A stretch of DNA of 64,000 nt, taken from positions 4,836,001 to 4,900,000 of the forward strand of contig NZ_JAFBBY010000001.1 in assembly GCF_016907515.1 (NCBI RefSeq). Reading direction: 5' to 3'. The position numbers and the translations under genes were made by a program. Each line of letters opens with the position of its first letter. Within the stretch, counting starts at the first letter, position 1. Under the pieces are notes generated by a model. It ran no database searches. It was not told the DNA's origin and saw only the letters and a list, made by a program, of their open reading frames with translations. Below, in pieces: positions 39,021-47,077 of this stretch. The DNA comes from Nocardioides nitrophenolicus (GTDB lineage Bacteria; Actinomycetota; Actinomycetes; Propionibacteriales; Nocardioidaceae).

Positions 39021-39458
39021 CTACGACTCGAGGGTCAGCGTGCCCTCGTGGAGCCCGTCCCCGCATGCCGCGCAGCGGAGCTCGGCCACGAACTCCTGTC
39101 CGCAGGCGTGCTCGAAGCGCACCGGGTCCTCGCCACCGCGGACGTGCTCGTGGCCCCACTGCTTCAGCGTCAGCAGCACGGGCGACAGGGCCCGGCCCAT
39201 CTCGGTGAGCCGGTACTCGTAGCGCGGCGGGCGCTCGCTGTACTGCTCCCGCGCGATCACGCCGTGCTCGACCAGCTTCCGCAGGCGGGTGGTGAGGATG
39301 TCGCGCGGGGCGCCGGTGTTGCGCGCGATCTCGGTGAAGCGGCGCTGGGCGTAGAACAGCTCGCGGACGACGAGCAGGCTCCACCGGTCGCCGACGACCT
39401 CGAGGGCGTCGGCGATCGTGCAGTCCCGGGGGGACCGGTCGGCGGGTGCTGTCGGCAT
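39021..39458 (-). CDS. HxlR family transcriptional regulator
   Basis: A 145-residue winged helix-turn-helix protein. The HxlR-type motif CTIADALEVVGDRWSLLVVRELFYAQRRFTEI (about 13-44) and LTTRLRKLVEHGVIAREQYS are clear. The C-terminal tail holds four Cys (HACGQEF and CAACGDG) in a pattern that could bind zinc, an extra compared with the shortest members. ATG 39458 is preferred because GAGG lies 8 nt away; GTG 39464 is in frame. It is divergent from a thiolase-SDR pair, which it probably represses. Confidence 0.88.
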   Translation of the reverse strand: MPTAPADRSPRDCTIADALEVVGDRWSLLVVRELFYAQRRFTEIARNTGAPRDILTTRLRKLVEHGVIAREQYSERPPRYEYRLTEMGRALSPVLLTLKQWGHEHVRGGEDPVRFEHACGQEFVAELRCAACGDGLHEGTLTLES

Positions 39459-39479
39459 GGTCACATCCTCGGCGAAGAC

Positions 39480-39498
39480 GGTTGTGTTTTCAAACCTA
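39480..39498 (-). promoter_or_regulatory. HxlR-gene -10 element with an overlapping inverted repeat
   Basis: GGTTGTGTTTTCAAACC (39480-39496) has complementary ends (GGTT/AACC). TAGGTT (minus strand, 39493-39498) overlaps it, so a regulator bound here would block the HxlR promoter. Confidence 0.5.
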
Positions 39499-39515
39499 CC
39501 CGGTCACCATGGGGT

Positions 39516-39534
39516 CAGTTCGAAAATCCAACTG
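39516..39534 (+). promoter_or_regulatory. Inverted repeat before the thiolase gene
   Basis: CAGTT, nine bases, AACTG. It ends 15 nt before ATG 39550 and overlaps the region of the ribosome-binding site (GAGGAG). It is the second candidate HxlR site in this 91-bp divergent gap. Confidence 0.45.
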
Positions 39535-39549
39535 ACAGAGGAGCAGGTC

Positions 39550-40716
39550 ATGACCGCAGCCGTCATCGTCGACGCCGTCCGCACCCCGCTGGCCAAGGGC
39601 AAGCCAGGAGGCGCGTACGCCGACGTCCACCCCGTCGACCTCCACGCGATCGCGCTGCGGGCGATCGTCGAGCGCACCGGCATCGACCCGGCGAGCATCG
39701 ACGACGTCATCAGCGGCGCCGTCGGACAGGTCGGTGAGCAGTCCGGCAACACCGCCCGGTGGGCGCTGCTCGCCGCCGGCTACCCCGAGAGCGTCCCCGG
39801 CGTGACCGTGGACCGCCAGTGCGGCAGCAGCCAGCAGGCCCTGCACTTCGCGGCGCAGGGCGTCATCGCCGGCGCGTACGACGTCGCGGTCGCCTCCGGC
39901 GTCGAGTCGATGAGCCGGATCCCGATCGGCTCGCAGTTCCAGGGCAAGGACTTCGCCGGCCCCCAGGTCGGCGCCCGGTACGGCGGTGGGCTGGTGCCCC
40001 AGGGCATCAGCGCCGAGCTGATCGCGCAGAAGTGGGATCTGTCGCGGGCGCAGCTCGACGAGTACTCCGCGATGTCCCACGAGCGGGCCGCCCGCGCCTG
40101 GAAGGACGGGCTGCTCGACGGCCAGGTCGCCTACGTCAACGACCTGCGCACCGACGAGACCGTGCGCCCGGGAACCTCGCTGGAGCCCCTCGCCGGCCTG
40201 CGGCCCGCGTTCCGCAGCGACGAGTGGGCGGCGGCGTACCCGACGATCGACTGGCGGGTGACGGCGGGCAACAGCTCCCCGGTCAACGACGGCTCGGCCG
40301 CGGTGCTCGTCACGAGCGAGGAGGCGGCCGCACGCCTGGGGCTGAGGCCGCGCGCCCGGGTGCACTCGTTCGCCGTCGTCGGGGACGACCCGATCCTGAT
40401 GCTGACCGGCATCATCCCGGCGACCAGGAAGGTGCTCGACCGGGCCGGCCTCGCGCTGGACGACATCGACGCGTTCGAGGTGAACGAGGCGTTCGCCTCG
40501 GTCGTCCTCGCCTGGCAGGCCGAGACCGGCGCCGACCTCGACAAGGTGAACGTCAACGGCGGCGCCCTCGCCATCGGTCACCCGCTGGGCGCGTCCGGCG
40601 CCCGGCTGGCGACCAGCCTGCTCGACGTCCTCGAGCAGCGCGGTGGCCGGTACGGCCTGCAGGTCATGTGCGAGGCCGGCGGCCTCGCCAACGCCACGAT
40701 CATCGAGAGGATCTGA
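39550..40716 (+). CDS. Thiolase (acetyl-CoA C-acyltransferase)
   Basis: A 388-residue thiolase. The nucleophile Cys is in DRQCGSSQQAL (about residue 91), the catalytic His in GGALAIGHPLGASGAR (about 344) and the second Cys in VMCEAGGLANA (about 374), with NEAFAS for the substrate loop. All three catalytic residues are intact. It could end beta-oxidation by cleaving 3-ketoacyl-CoA, or run backwards to condense two acyl-CoA units; the close SDR partner, starting at the next codon but one, might reduce the ketone or handle the product. ATG 39550 follows GAGGAG. Confidence 0.93.
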   Translation: MTAAVIVDAVRTPLAKGKPGGAYADVHPVDLHAIALRAIVERTGIDPASIDDVISGAVGQVGEQSGNTARWALLAAGYPESVPGVTVDRQCGSSQQALHFAAQGVIAGAYDVAVASGVESMSRIPIGSQFQGKDFAGPQVGARYGGGLVPQGISAELIAQKWDLSRAQLDEYSAMSHERAARAWKDGLLDGQVAYVNDLRTDETVRPGTSLEPLAGLRPAFRSDEWAAAYPTIDWRVTAGNSSPVNDGSAAVLVTSEEAAARLGLRPRARVHSFAVVGDDPILMLTGIIPATRKVLDRAGLALDDIDAFEVNEAFASVVLAWQAETGADLDKVNVNGGALAIGHPLGASGARLATSLLDVLEQRGGRYGLQVMCEAGGLANATIIERI

Positions 40717-40717
40717 G

Positions 40718-41410
40718 ATGCCGACCATCGACGGCGCCGTCGTCCTCGTCACCGGGGCCAACGGCGGCCTCGGCACGCACTTCGTCCACCAGGCGCTCGA
40801 GCGCGGCGCCGCGAAGGTGTACGCCGCCGCCCGGAGCCCGCGGGACTGGGACGACGACCGGATCGTGCCGCTCGTCCTCGACGTCACCTCCGCCGGCTCG
40901 ATCGCGGCCGCCGCCGAGACGGCGGCCGACGTCACGGTGCTGGTCAACAACGCGGGTGCCGCCAACGGCGCCAGCGTGCTCGGGGACCTGGCCGCCGCAC
41001 GCGAGCTGTTCGAGACGAACTTCTGGGGCGCGCTCGCGGTCACCAGCGCCTTCGAGCCGGCGCTGCGGGCCTCGGGCGGCACCGTGCTCAACGTGCTCTC
41101 GGTGCTGAGCTGGCTCGGGGTGGGTGATGCCTACAGCGCGAGCAAGGCCGCGCTCTGGCAGGCCACCAACACCCAGCGCCTCGCCCTCGCCCCGGCCGGC
41201 GTCCACGTCGCCGGGCTGCATCTCGGCTACGCCGACACCCCCATGACCAAGGGGGTGGACGCGCCGAAGCTCGATCCCGCGGACGTCGTGCGCTCGGCGT
41301 ACGACGGCGTGGAGACGGGCGCCTACGAGATCCTCGCCGACGACCTCAGCGCCCGGGTGAAGGCGGGCCTGGCCGGCCCCGTCGAGGCGCTGTACCCCCA
41401 GCTGGGGTGA
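40718..41410 (+). CDS. SDR family oxidoreductase (thiolase partner)
   Basis: A 230-residue short-chain dehydrogenase beginning 1 nt after the thiolase stop. The cofactor motif TGANGGLGTHFV (about 12), NNAG in LVNNAGAANG (about 78), the Ser near NVLSVLSWLG and YSASK (about 138-142) are present. The position strongly suggests one pathway with the thiolase, under the divergent HxlR regulator. Substrate and cofactor preference are unknown. It ends 4 nt before the convergent repeat-protein gene. Confidence 0.9.
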   Translation: MPTIDGAVVLVTGANGGLGTHFVHQALERGAAKVYAAARSPRDWDDDRIVPLVLDVTSAGSIAAAAETAADVTVLVNNAGAANGASVLGDLAAARELFETNFWGALAVTSAFEPALRASGGTVLNVLSVLSWLGVGDAYSASKAALWQATNTQRLALAPAGVHVAGLHLGYADTPMTKGVDAPKLDPADVVRSAYDGVETGAYEILADDLSARVKAGLAGPVEALYPQLG

Positions 41411-41414
41411 CCGG

Positions 41415-42752
41415 TCAGGGCGCCTGCTCCGGGGTCGGCGCCAGCCGGTAGGTGTAGCTCACCACGGTCTCGCTGCCGGGCCCGTCCGGCCGCACCGTCC
41501 TGCCGCCCTGCAGCGGAGCGGTGAGGTCGGCCGGGTCCCACTCCTCGTAGGCCACGCGGTCGGCGGCCCGGGTGCTCAGCTGGTAGTCGGAGTCGCCCCA
41601 GGGGCAGGAGATCCGGCCCGGCTCGCGCAGGACGACACCACCCCACTCGAAGGTGTACTTGTGGCTCACCTCGTCGAGCGCGAGGGTGACGCCGAGGTCG
41701 CCGTCGGCGAACTCTCCGGAGCCGGCGATCCGGCACTCGCCGTTCTGCGCGGTCCCGGTCCAGCTGCCGGTGACGCCGGTCGGCGCGGTGAAGAACCAGC
41801 TGACGCCGTCCTGGCGCAGGTACTGCTCCACGTCGACGCTCACCACCCACGACACCTCGCTGGTGTAGTTGGTGCCGTTGGAGTAGTTCGACGTGCCCTC
41901 GAGGGCGAGCGTCCAGCGTGACGGCAGCGCCTCGCTGTGGCAGGAGATCTTGACCTCCACGTCGGCCGCGCAGACGTCCGGGTCGTCCGGCGAGTTCTCC
42001 GGCCCGCCGGGCGCGCCGCCGTGACAGGTGTCCGTCCCCGGGCCGCCCTGACACTCGTCGACGCCGTCGTCGCCGTCGAGCCGGTCGTCGCCGCCGCCAC
42101 CGAGCAGCCGGTCACTGCCCGGCCCGCCGTGCACGCGGACATCGTCGCCGCTCCCCAGCACGATCAGGTCGTTGCCCGGGCCGCCGTCCGCCCGGCCCGG
42201 GACGTCCGCGCCGAACAGCTGGTCGTCGCCGTCCTCGCCGAGCAGCGCGACCCCGCCGGCCTTCGCGGTGAGTACGTCGTGACCCGCACCGCCGTAGACG
42301 GTCGCTCCCGCCGACTCCGTGACCACCCGGTCGTCGCCCAGGTCGCCCCGGACCACCACCCCGGGCGCGGTGCCGGTGCGCATCTCGTCGTTGCCGGCTC
42401 CGCCGGAGACCTTGTCCCCGCGGCCGTTGGCCGTGATGTCGTCATTGCCGCCGTTGCCGTACAGGCGGGCCCTGCCCGACGTACCCGACCTGATCGTGTC
42501 GGCTCCGCCGCCGCCGCAGATCAGGTCGGCGCCGCCGCGGCCGAGGATCCGGTCGTTGCCGCCCAGGCCGACGATCACGTCCCGGCCGCGGGTCCCGCGG
42601 ATCACGTCGGCGCGCGGCGTCCCCACGATCGTCGCGCGGACGCCGCCGCAGGAGGGCCGGGCCGCGGCGGCGGCCCCGGCGCCCCCGGTGGAGAGGGGGA
42701 CGACGGTCGCCGCGACGATCGCGGCGAGGGTCAGGCTGATTCGGGCATGCAT
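41415..42752 (-). CDS. Secreted calcium-binding-repeat (RTX-type) protein
   Basis: A 445-residue protein: signal peptide (about 1-30), then roughly ten nonapeptide-like GGxGxDxUx repeats from about 45 to 250 (GTRGRDVIVGLGGNDRILG, GGAGNDEMRTG, GDLGDDRVV, GGPGNDLIVLGSGDD, GGGGDDRLDGDDG), which fold into a calcium-filled beta roll, then a C-terminal domain of about 185 residues (TLALEGTSNYSNGTNYTSEVSWVVSV) with no motif I recognise. Four cysteines mark an exported protein. RTX repeats in actinobacteria usually lack a dedicated type I secretion system; here the Sec signal would suffice. It could be an adhesin or a surface protein with a calcium-dependent fold. Confidence 0.88.
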   Translation of the reverse strand: MHARISLTLAAIVAATVVPLSTGGAGAAAAARPSCGGVRATIVGTPRADVIRGTRGRDVIVGLGGNDRILGRGGADLICGGGGADTIRSGTSGRARLYGNGGNDDITANGRGDKVSGGAGNDEMRTGTAPGVVVRGDLGDDRVVTESAGATVYGGAGHDVLTAKAGGVALLGEDGDDQLFGADVPGRADGGPGNDLIVLGSGDDVRVHGGPGSDRLLGGGGDDRLDGDDGVDECQGGPGTDTCHGGAPGGPENSPDDPDVCAADVEVKISCHSEALPSRWTLALEGTSNYSNGTNYTSEVSWVVSVDVEQYLRQDGVSWFFTAPTGVTGSWTGTAQNGECRIAGSGEFADGDLGVTLALDEVSHKYTFEWGGVVLREPGRISCPWGDSDYQLSTRAADRVAYEEWDPADLTAPLQGGRTVRPDGPGSETVVSYTYRLAPTPEQAP

Positions 42753-42877
42753 GGTCGTTCCTCGGCTCCTCGGTGGGTCTCACGTTGCGGATCCAGTCTC
42801 GGAGCGGGCGCCGGCCGGCCACCATCCCGCGTGCGGGGGTGACCGGGTCTCCCAGCTCGGTGGGGGATCCGGGCGGC

Positions 42878-42883
42878 TAGCCT
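42878..42883 (+). promoter_or_regulatory. Predicted -10 element of the DUF1877 gene (leaderless)
   Basis: TAGCCT, 6 nt before ATG 42890. Confidence 0.6.
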
Positions 42884-42889
42884 CACCGC

Positions 42890-43381
42890 ATGGGCATCCA
42901 GGCGGCGTACACCCAGGTCGACGAGCCCACCCTCGACCGCCTCGTCACGCTCCCGCCCGACGAGCTCGCCGACGCCCTCGAGGCGCTGGAGACCGCGGAC
43001 GCGCCGACGGTGTACCTCGACAAGCTGTGGGACGGCCTGCACTTCCTGCTGACCGGCAGGTCGGCGAGCACGCCGATCGACGGCGATCCGCTGAGCGAGG
43101 CGGTGGTGGGGGTGCACGTCTTCGAGGGCGAGGACTACGTCGGCTGCACGGAGTACGACGAGCTGCCCGGCATCATCGCGGCGTTGGAGGCGGTCGACCT
43201 GCGGGCCGTGCTCGCGACAACGCGGTTCGAGGCGTTCGCGGCGGCCGAGGTGTACCCGGCGATCTGGACCGAGGACCCCGAGCGGCTCGGTGCCGAGCTG
43301 GCGGAGGCGTTCGGGCTGCTGCTCGGCGTCCATCGGGCGGCGCGGGCCGCGCGCAGCCATCTCGTCGTCAGCATCCTGTGA
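42890..43381 (+). CDS. DUF1877 (YfbM-like) family protein
   Basis: A 163-residue protein that starts MGIQAAYTQVDEPTLDRL and contains LDKLWDGLHFLLTG and PLSEAVVGVHVF, the hallmark segments of DUF1877/YfbM. The fold is alpha/beta and no enzymatic activity is established for the family. It is followed after 18 nt by an FAD oxidoreductase gene with its own -10, so it is probably an independent unit. Confidence 0.85.
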   Translation: MGIQAAYTQVDEPTLDRLVTLPPDELADALEALETADAPTVYLDKLWDGLHFLLTGRSASTPIDGDPLSEAVVGVHVFEGEDYVGCTEYDELPGIIAALEAVDLRAVLATTRFEAFAAAEVYPAIWTEDPERLGAELAEAFGLLLGVHRAARAARSHLVVSIL

Positions 43382-43386
43382 CCGCC

Positions 43387-43392
43387 TAGGCT
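43387..43392 (+). promoter_or_regulatory. Predicted -10 element of the FAD oxidoreductase gene (leaderless)
   Basis: TAGGCT, 7 nt before GTG 43400. Confidence 0.55.
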
Positions 43393-43399
43393 CTCGTTC

Positions 43400-44779
43400 G
43401 TGAGGGGCGCGCGCAGCACGGGTGGAGTCTCGTACTGGTGGGCCGGCCTCGGCCTGCCGGAGCCGCGCGACCCGCTGCCGGGGGACGTCGAGGCCGACGT
43501 GGTCGTCGTCGGCGCGGGCTACACCGGGCTGTGGACGGCGTACTACCTCGCCGAGCTCCGCCCCGACCTGGACGTACGCGTCGTCGAGCAGCGCTTCGCC
43601 GGCTACGGCGCGTCCGGACGCAACGGCGGGTGGCTATCGGCGTCGGTGACCGGCGGGCTGGACGGCTACGCGCGCACCCATCCGCGGGCCGACGTGGCCC
43701 GCTTCCAGCTGGCGATGAACGACGCGGTCGACGAGGTGATCCGGGTGGCGCGGCGTCATGCCATCGACGCCGAGGTACGCCGGGGCGGCACCCTGCTGGT
43801 CGCGCGCAACGCCGCGCAGGCGACCCGGGCGCGCCAGGCCGCGCGGACCGCCGAGCGGTGGCCCGAGACGGGTGCCCGGCTGCTGACCGCGGCCGAGGCG
43901 GACGCCCGGATCCGGGTGGCGGGCACGCAGGCCGCGATCTGGGAGCCGCACTGCGCGCGGATCAACCCGGCCCGTCTCGCCGACGGCCTGGCGCGGGTGG
44001 TGCGGGAGCGGGGCGTGCGGATCCACGAGGGCACGACCGTCCACGCGATCGCCGCCGGTCGGGTGGAGACCGACCGGGGCACGGTGCGGGCGCGGCACGT
44101 CATCCGGGCGACCGAGGGCTTCACGGCCGCGCTGGCGGGGGAGCGGCGCACCTGGGTGCCGATGAACTCCTCGATGATCGTCACCGACCCGCTGCCCGCC
44201 CCGGCCTGGGCGGAGATCGGGTGGACGCACCACGACACCCTCGAGGACTTCGCCCACGTCTACTCCTACGCGCAGCGCACCCCCGACGGCCGGATCGCGA
44301 TCGGCGGACGCGGCAACCCCTACCGCTTCGGATCGCGGACCGACCTCGACGGTGACATCCCGGACCGCACCGTGCAGCACCTGCGCGCCGTGCTGTGCTC
44401 CTGGTTCCCCCAGGTCGCGGACGTCGGCATCGCCCACGCCTGGAGCGGCGTCCTCGGCGTCCCACGCAACTGGCGCGCCACGGTCGGGTACGACGCCGCG
44501 AGCGGGCTGGGCTGGGCCGGCGGGTACGTCGGCACCGGGGTCACCGCCACCAACCTGGCCGGTCGCACCCTCGCCGACCTGGTCGCGGGGGAGCCGACCG
44601 AGCGCACCACCCTGCCGTGGGTCGACCAGCGGGCCCGGTCGTGGGAGCCGGAGCCGCTGCGCTGGCTGGGCATCCACGGGCTGTACCGCGCCTACGGGCT
44701 GGCCGACCGGATCGAGGCCCGGGGCGCCCGGCGTACGTCGTGGGTCGCGACGCTCGCCGACCGGATCAGCGGGCGGTAG
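43400..44779 (+). CDS. FAD-dependent amine/amino-acid oxidoreductase (DAO family)
   Basis: A 459-residue flavoenzyme with the dinucleotide-binding fingerprint ADVVVVGAGYTGLWTAYYLAEL (about 29-50) followed by the glycine-rich FAGYGASGRNGGW, the combination typical of the DAO family group that includes gamma-glutamylputrescine oxidase. The C-terminal part has WSGVLGVPRNWRATVGYDAASGLGWAGGYVGTGVTATNLAGRTLADL, which closes over the flavin. It probably oxidises a secondary amine or N-methyl compound; the substrate is unknown. No partner enzymes lie beside it. Confidence 0.88.
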   Translation: MRGARSTGGVSYWWAGLGLPEPRDPLPGDVEADVVVVGAGYTGLWTAYYLAELRPDLDVRVVEQRFAGYGASGRNGGWLSASVTGGLDGYARTHPRADVARFQLAMNDAVDEVIRVARRHAIDAEVRRGGTLLVARNAAQATRARQAARTAERWPETGARLLTAAEADARIRVAGTQAAIWEPHCARINPARLADGLARVVRERGVRIHEGTTVHAIAAGRVETDRGTVRARHVIRATEGFTAALAGERRTWVPMNSSMIVTDPLPAPAWAEIGWTHHDTLEDFAHVYSYAQRTPDGRIAIGGRGNPYRFGSRTDLDGDIPDRTVQHLRAVLCSWFPQVADVGIAHAWSGVLGVPRNWRATVGYDAASGLGWAGGYVGTGVTATNLAGRTLADLVAGEPTERTTLPWVDQRARSWEPEPLRWLGIHGLYRAYGLADRIEARGARRTSWVATLADRISGR

Positions 44780-44832
44780 GCCGCGAGCACGGCGATCTCG
44801 GGAATCGGCGCACCGGCGGGCGCGCCTGCCCC

Positions 44833-44838
44833 TAGGGT
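44833..44838 (+). promoter_or_regulatory. Predicted -10 element of the collagen-like gene (leaderless)
   Basis: TAGGGT, 6 nt before GTG 44845. Confidence 0.55.
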
Positions 44839-44844
44839 TGCGGC

Positions 44845-45807
44845 GTGCCCACCCCCCGCGCCCTCGCGTCCCTCTCTCTCGCCGCCGTCGCCATGACCAC
44901 CGTCGGAGCGGCGAGCAGTGCCAGCGCTGCCACGTCGGACCGCCGGGTGATCAGTGCCTGCTTCCGCGTCGAGACCGGCAAGATCAGGATCGTCCGCACG
45001 ATCGCCGAGTGCCGACCGGGCGAGAGCCACATCCGCTGGGTGCGCGGCGCGAAGGGCAAGGGCGCGGCCGGGCCGGCGGGACCGGCCGGCGTCGCAGGGA
45101 CTCAGGGCGCGCCGGGCGCTCAGGGTCCGCAGGGACCCCAGGGCGTGCCCGGGGCTGACGGTGCGACCGGTGCGACCGGTGCGACCGGCGGCATCGGACC
45201 GGCGGGTCCGGCCGGACCCACCGGCGCGACGGGTGCGACGGGTGCCGCCGGCCTGCCGGGCACCGACGGCGCGGTGGGCGCGACCGGCGCCCCGGGGAGC
45301 ATCGGGCCCGCGGGCCCCACCGGACCCACCGGTGCGACGGGTGCGACGGGTGCCGCCGGCCTGCCGGGCACCGACGGTGCGGTGGGCGCGACCGGAGCCA
45401 CCGGGCCGGCCGGCGCACCGGGGGCCACCGGCGCGACCGGACCCACCGGAGCCACCGGATTCACGGGCGCCACCGGACCGACCGGCGCCACGGGCGCCAC
45501 GGGCGCCACCGGCCCCGCGGGCTCGATCAGTGGGATCAGCTATGTCGCGCAGACCTACACCGCCCAGACCCCGACGTCGTGGCTGACGCTCACCGCCAAC
45601 TGCGGCCCCGGGAAGTCGGCGATCGGCGGCGGCTACTACTCGGACAATCCCCAGGAGACCTTCAACGCCGACTCCTACCCGGCGGCCGACCCCGCCGGGA
45701 CTCCCGCGGCCAACGGGGCGACGACGGCGCAGTACTGGGCGGTCCGGATCTACTTCACAGTGCCGAACAACACGCGCGTGTACGCCATCTGCGCGCCGAC
45801 CAGCTGA
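44845..45807 (+). CDS. Secreted collagen-like protein
   Basis: A 320-residue protein: signal peptide (about 1-29), a 45-residue N-terminal domain with two Cys ([30 protein letters not shown]), then a collagen-like Gly-X-Y tract from about residue 73 to 230 made largely of GAT and GPT triplets, and a C-terminal globular domain ([38 protein letters not shown]) with two more Cys. The repeat tract should form a triple helix, and the globular end may trim or bind a ligand. Such proteins are exported surface or spore-coat proteins in other bacteria; there is no cell-wall anchor here. A 75-bp duplication inside the tract shows recent growth of the repeat. Confidence 0.9.
   Translation: MPTPRALASLSLAAVAMTTVGAASSASAATSDRRVISACFRVETGKIRIVRTIAECRPGESHIRWVRGAKGKGAAGPAGPAGVAGTQGAPGAQGPQGPQGVPGADGATGATGATGGIGPAGPAGPTGATGATGAAGLPGTDGAVGATGAPGSIGPAGPTGPTGATGATGAAGLPGTDGAVGATGATGPAGAPGATGATGPTGATGFTGATGPTGATGATGATGPAGSISGISYVAQTYTAQTPTSWLTLTANCGPGKSAIGGGYYSDNPQETFNADSYPAADPAGTPAANGATTAQYWAVRIYFTVPNNTRVYAICAPTS
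45213..45395 (+). repeat. Direct 75-bp repeat inside the collagen tract
   Basis: Bases 45213-45287 recur at 45321-45395 with only two mismatches. The 108-bp offset equals twelve Gly-X-Y triplets, so the frame is kept. Confidence 0.75.
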
Positions 45808-45868
45808 GCCGGGGCCTGGTTGTGTGACGTCGGCCATCTCCCCTGGACCTCGAGCCGAGTTGAGGTTC

Positions 45869-45874
45869 TAGCCT
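45869..45874 (+). promoter_or_regulatory. Predicted -10 element of the flavin reductase gene (leaderless)
   Basis: TAGCCT, 6 nt before GTG 45881. Confidence 0.55.
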
Positions 45875-45880
45875 GCCCTC

Positions 45881-46378
45881 GTGACCGCATCGCTCTCCGA
45901 CCAGCTCAAGGCGGGCTTCCGCCGCCACGCCGCCGGCGTCGCCCTCGTGGTGGGTGAGACCGACACGGGGCCGGTGGGCGCCACGGTGTCGAGCGTCGCC
46001 TCCGTCAGCGCCGACCCGCCGCTGCTCTCGTTCTCGCTCGCCCGCACCAGCACGGTGGGGCCGCGGCTGGTCGGGAGCGGCGAGCTGTCGGTGTTCCTGC
46101 TCGCCGCCACCCAGGCCGACCTCGCCGCGGCGTACGCCGACCGGGAGGCCGAGCGCTTCACGGCGCGACAGGGCTGGGTCCGGGAGGGCGGGGAGCTGGT
46201 GCTGCCCGATGCCGTGGCGACCTTCCGGGGGCGTCCGAGCCACGTGATCCCGGCGGGCGGCTCCTGGCTGGTGCTGCTCGAGGTCGACCGGGTGGCGCTC
46301 GGGCCGGCCGCCGCGCCGCTCGTCCACCACGACCGCGCGTACTGGGTGCCGACCGCGCTGCGCTCAGCCGTCGCCTGA
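45881..46378 (+). CDS. Flavin reductase-like domain protein
   Basis: A 165-residue FMN-binding split-barrel protein of the flavin reductase (RutF/HpaC-like) family: LSDQLKAGFRRHAAGVALVVGETDTGPVGATVSSVASVSADPPLLSFSLARTST is the conserved opening, with the flavin-contact SVSADPPLLSFSLA. Such proteins reduce FMN with NAD(P)H and pass it to a monooxygenase, but no monooxygenase gene is adjacent. The 3' end overlaps the convergent small membrane protein gene by 15 nt. Confidence 0.88.
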   Translation: MTASLSDQLKAGFRRHAAGVALVVGETDTGPVGATVSSVASVSADPPLLSFSLARTSTVGPRLVGSGELSVFLLAATQADLAAAYADREAERFTARQGWVREGGELVLPDAVATFRGRPSHVIPAGGSWLVLLEVDRVALGPAAAPLVHHDRAYWVPTALRSAVA

Positions 46379-46582
46379 GCGGCGGGGGTGGCGCGGGTCC
46401 GGCCCGGGCTCCGGGTCCATCCGCTCCGGGTCGTGCGCGACCTCCTCGTTGCGCCGGCGGTCGGCGACGAAGGCCCAGAGCAGGCCGAGCACGATGAACG
46501 CGGCGACGGCCACGGCGAGGATGAGCCAGGCGGGTGACATGTCCATGGGCGGGCGGTACCCCGGTTCTCGTGGAGCAGTCAC
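46364..46582 (-). CDS. Small single-helix membrane protein
   Basis: A 72-residue protein: a Pro-rich N-terminus, one transmembrane helix at about 18-38 ([23 protein letters not shown]), then a charged tail ([32 protein letters not shown]). Start alternatives are GTG 46582, ATG 46546 and ATG 46540; none has a ribosome-binding site, and the longest is given. It is divergent from furA and shares a 52-bp control region with it. Function unknown. Confidence 0.6.
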   Translation of the reverse strand: MTAPREPGYRPPMDMSPAWLILAVAVAAFIVLGLLWAFVADRRRNEEVAHDPERMDPEPGPDPRHPRRSGDG

Positions 46583-46598
46583 GACACGCGTCCGGAAG

Positions 46599-46628
46599 TC
46601 TTGACTCGTTCAAGAAAAGTGGCATGCT
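46599..46628 (+). promoter_or_regulatory. furA-katG promoter with FurA-type box
   Basis: TTGACT (46601-46606) and CATGCT (46623-46628) are 16 nt apart, and the latter lies 6 nt before ATG 46635. TCTTGA and TCAAGA (46599-46615) form an inverted repeat around the -35, placed as the FurA-binding site is before furA-katG in mycobacteria. FurA would repress both genes until peroxide oxidises it. Confidence 0.65.
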
Positions 46629-46634
46629 GGTCCC

Positions 46635-47060
46635 ATGCCGGCGCCCGACTTCCAGCAGCAGCTGCGGGACGTCGAGCTCCGGGTCACCCGACCCCGGCTC
46701 GCCGTCCTCCAGGCGGTGCATGCCCACCCGCATGCCGACACGGAGTCCATCATCTCCGCGGCGCGCGCGCTGCTGCCGGAGGTCTCCCACCAGGCGGTCT
46801 ACGACTCGCTGCACACGCTGACCCATGCCGGGCTGGTGCGCAGCATCAAGCCCGCCGGGTCCGTCGCCCGCTACGAGACCCGCACCGGCGACAACCACCA
46901 CCACGTCGTGTGCCGCTCCTGCGGCGAGATCGCCGACGTGGACTGCGCGGTCGGCCACGTGCCGTGCCTGACCGCGTCCGACTCCCACGGGTTCGTCATC
47001 GACGAAGCCGAGGTCATCTATTGGGGCCTGTGCCCCGAATGCTCATCCCGTCCCCAGTAG
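46635..47060 (+). CDS. furA: Fur family peroxide-responsive repressor
   Basis: A 141-residue Fur protein. The winged helix (about 17-78) carries [13 protein letters not shown] and [32 protein letters not shown]; the metal-binding half has [18 protein letters not shown] (about 92-109, the His triplet and the CxxC pair) and a second CPEC near the end. It lies 17 nt before katG, the furA-katG layout of mycobacteria and streptomycetes, in which the repressor is inactivated by peroxide. That function is inferred from layout. Confidence 0.92.
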   Translation: MPAPDFQQQLRDVELRVTRPRLAVLQAVHAHPHADTESIISAARALLPEVSHQAVYDSLHTLTHAGLVRSIKPAGSVARYETRTGDNHHHVVCRSCGEIADVDCAVGHVPCLTASDSHGFVIDEAEVIYWGLCPECSSRPQ

Positions 47061-47077
47061 GTCCCGGAAGGAACCCG

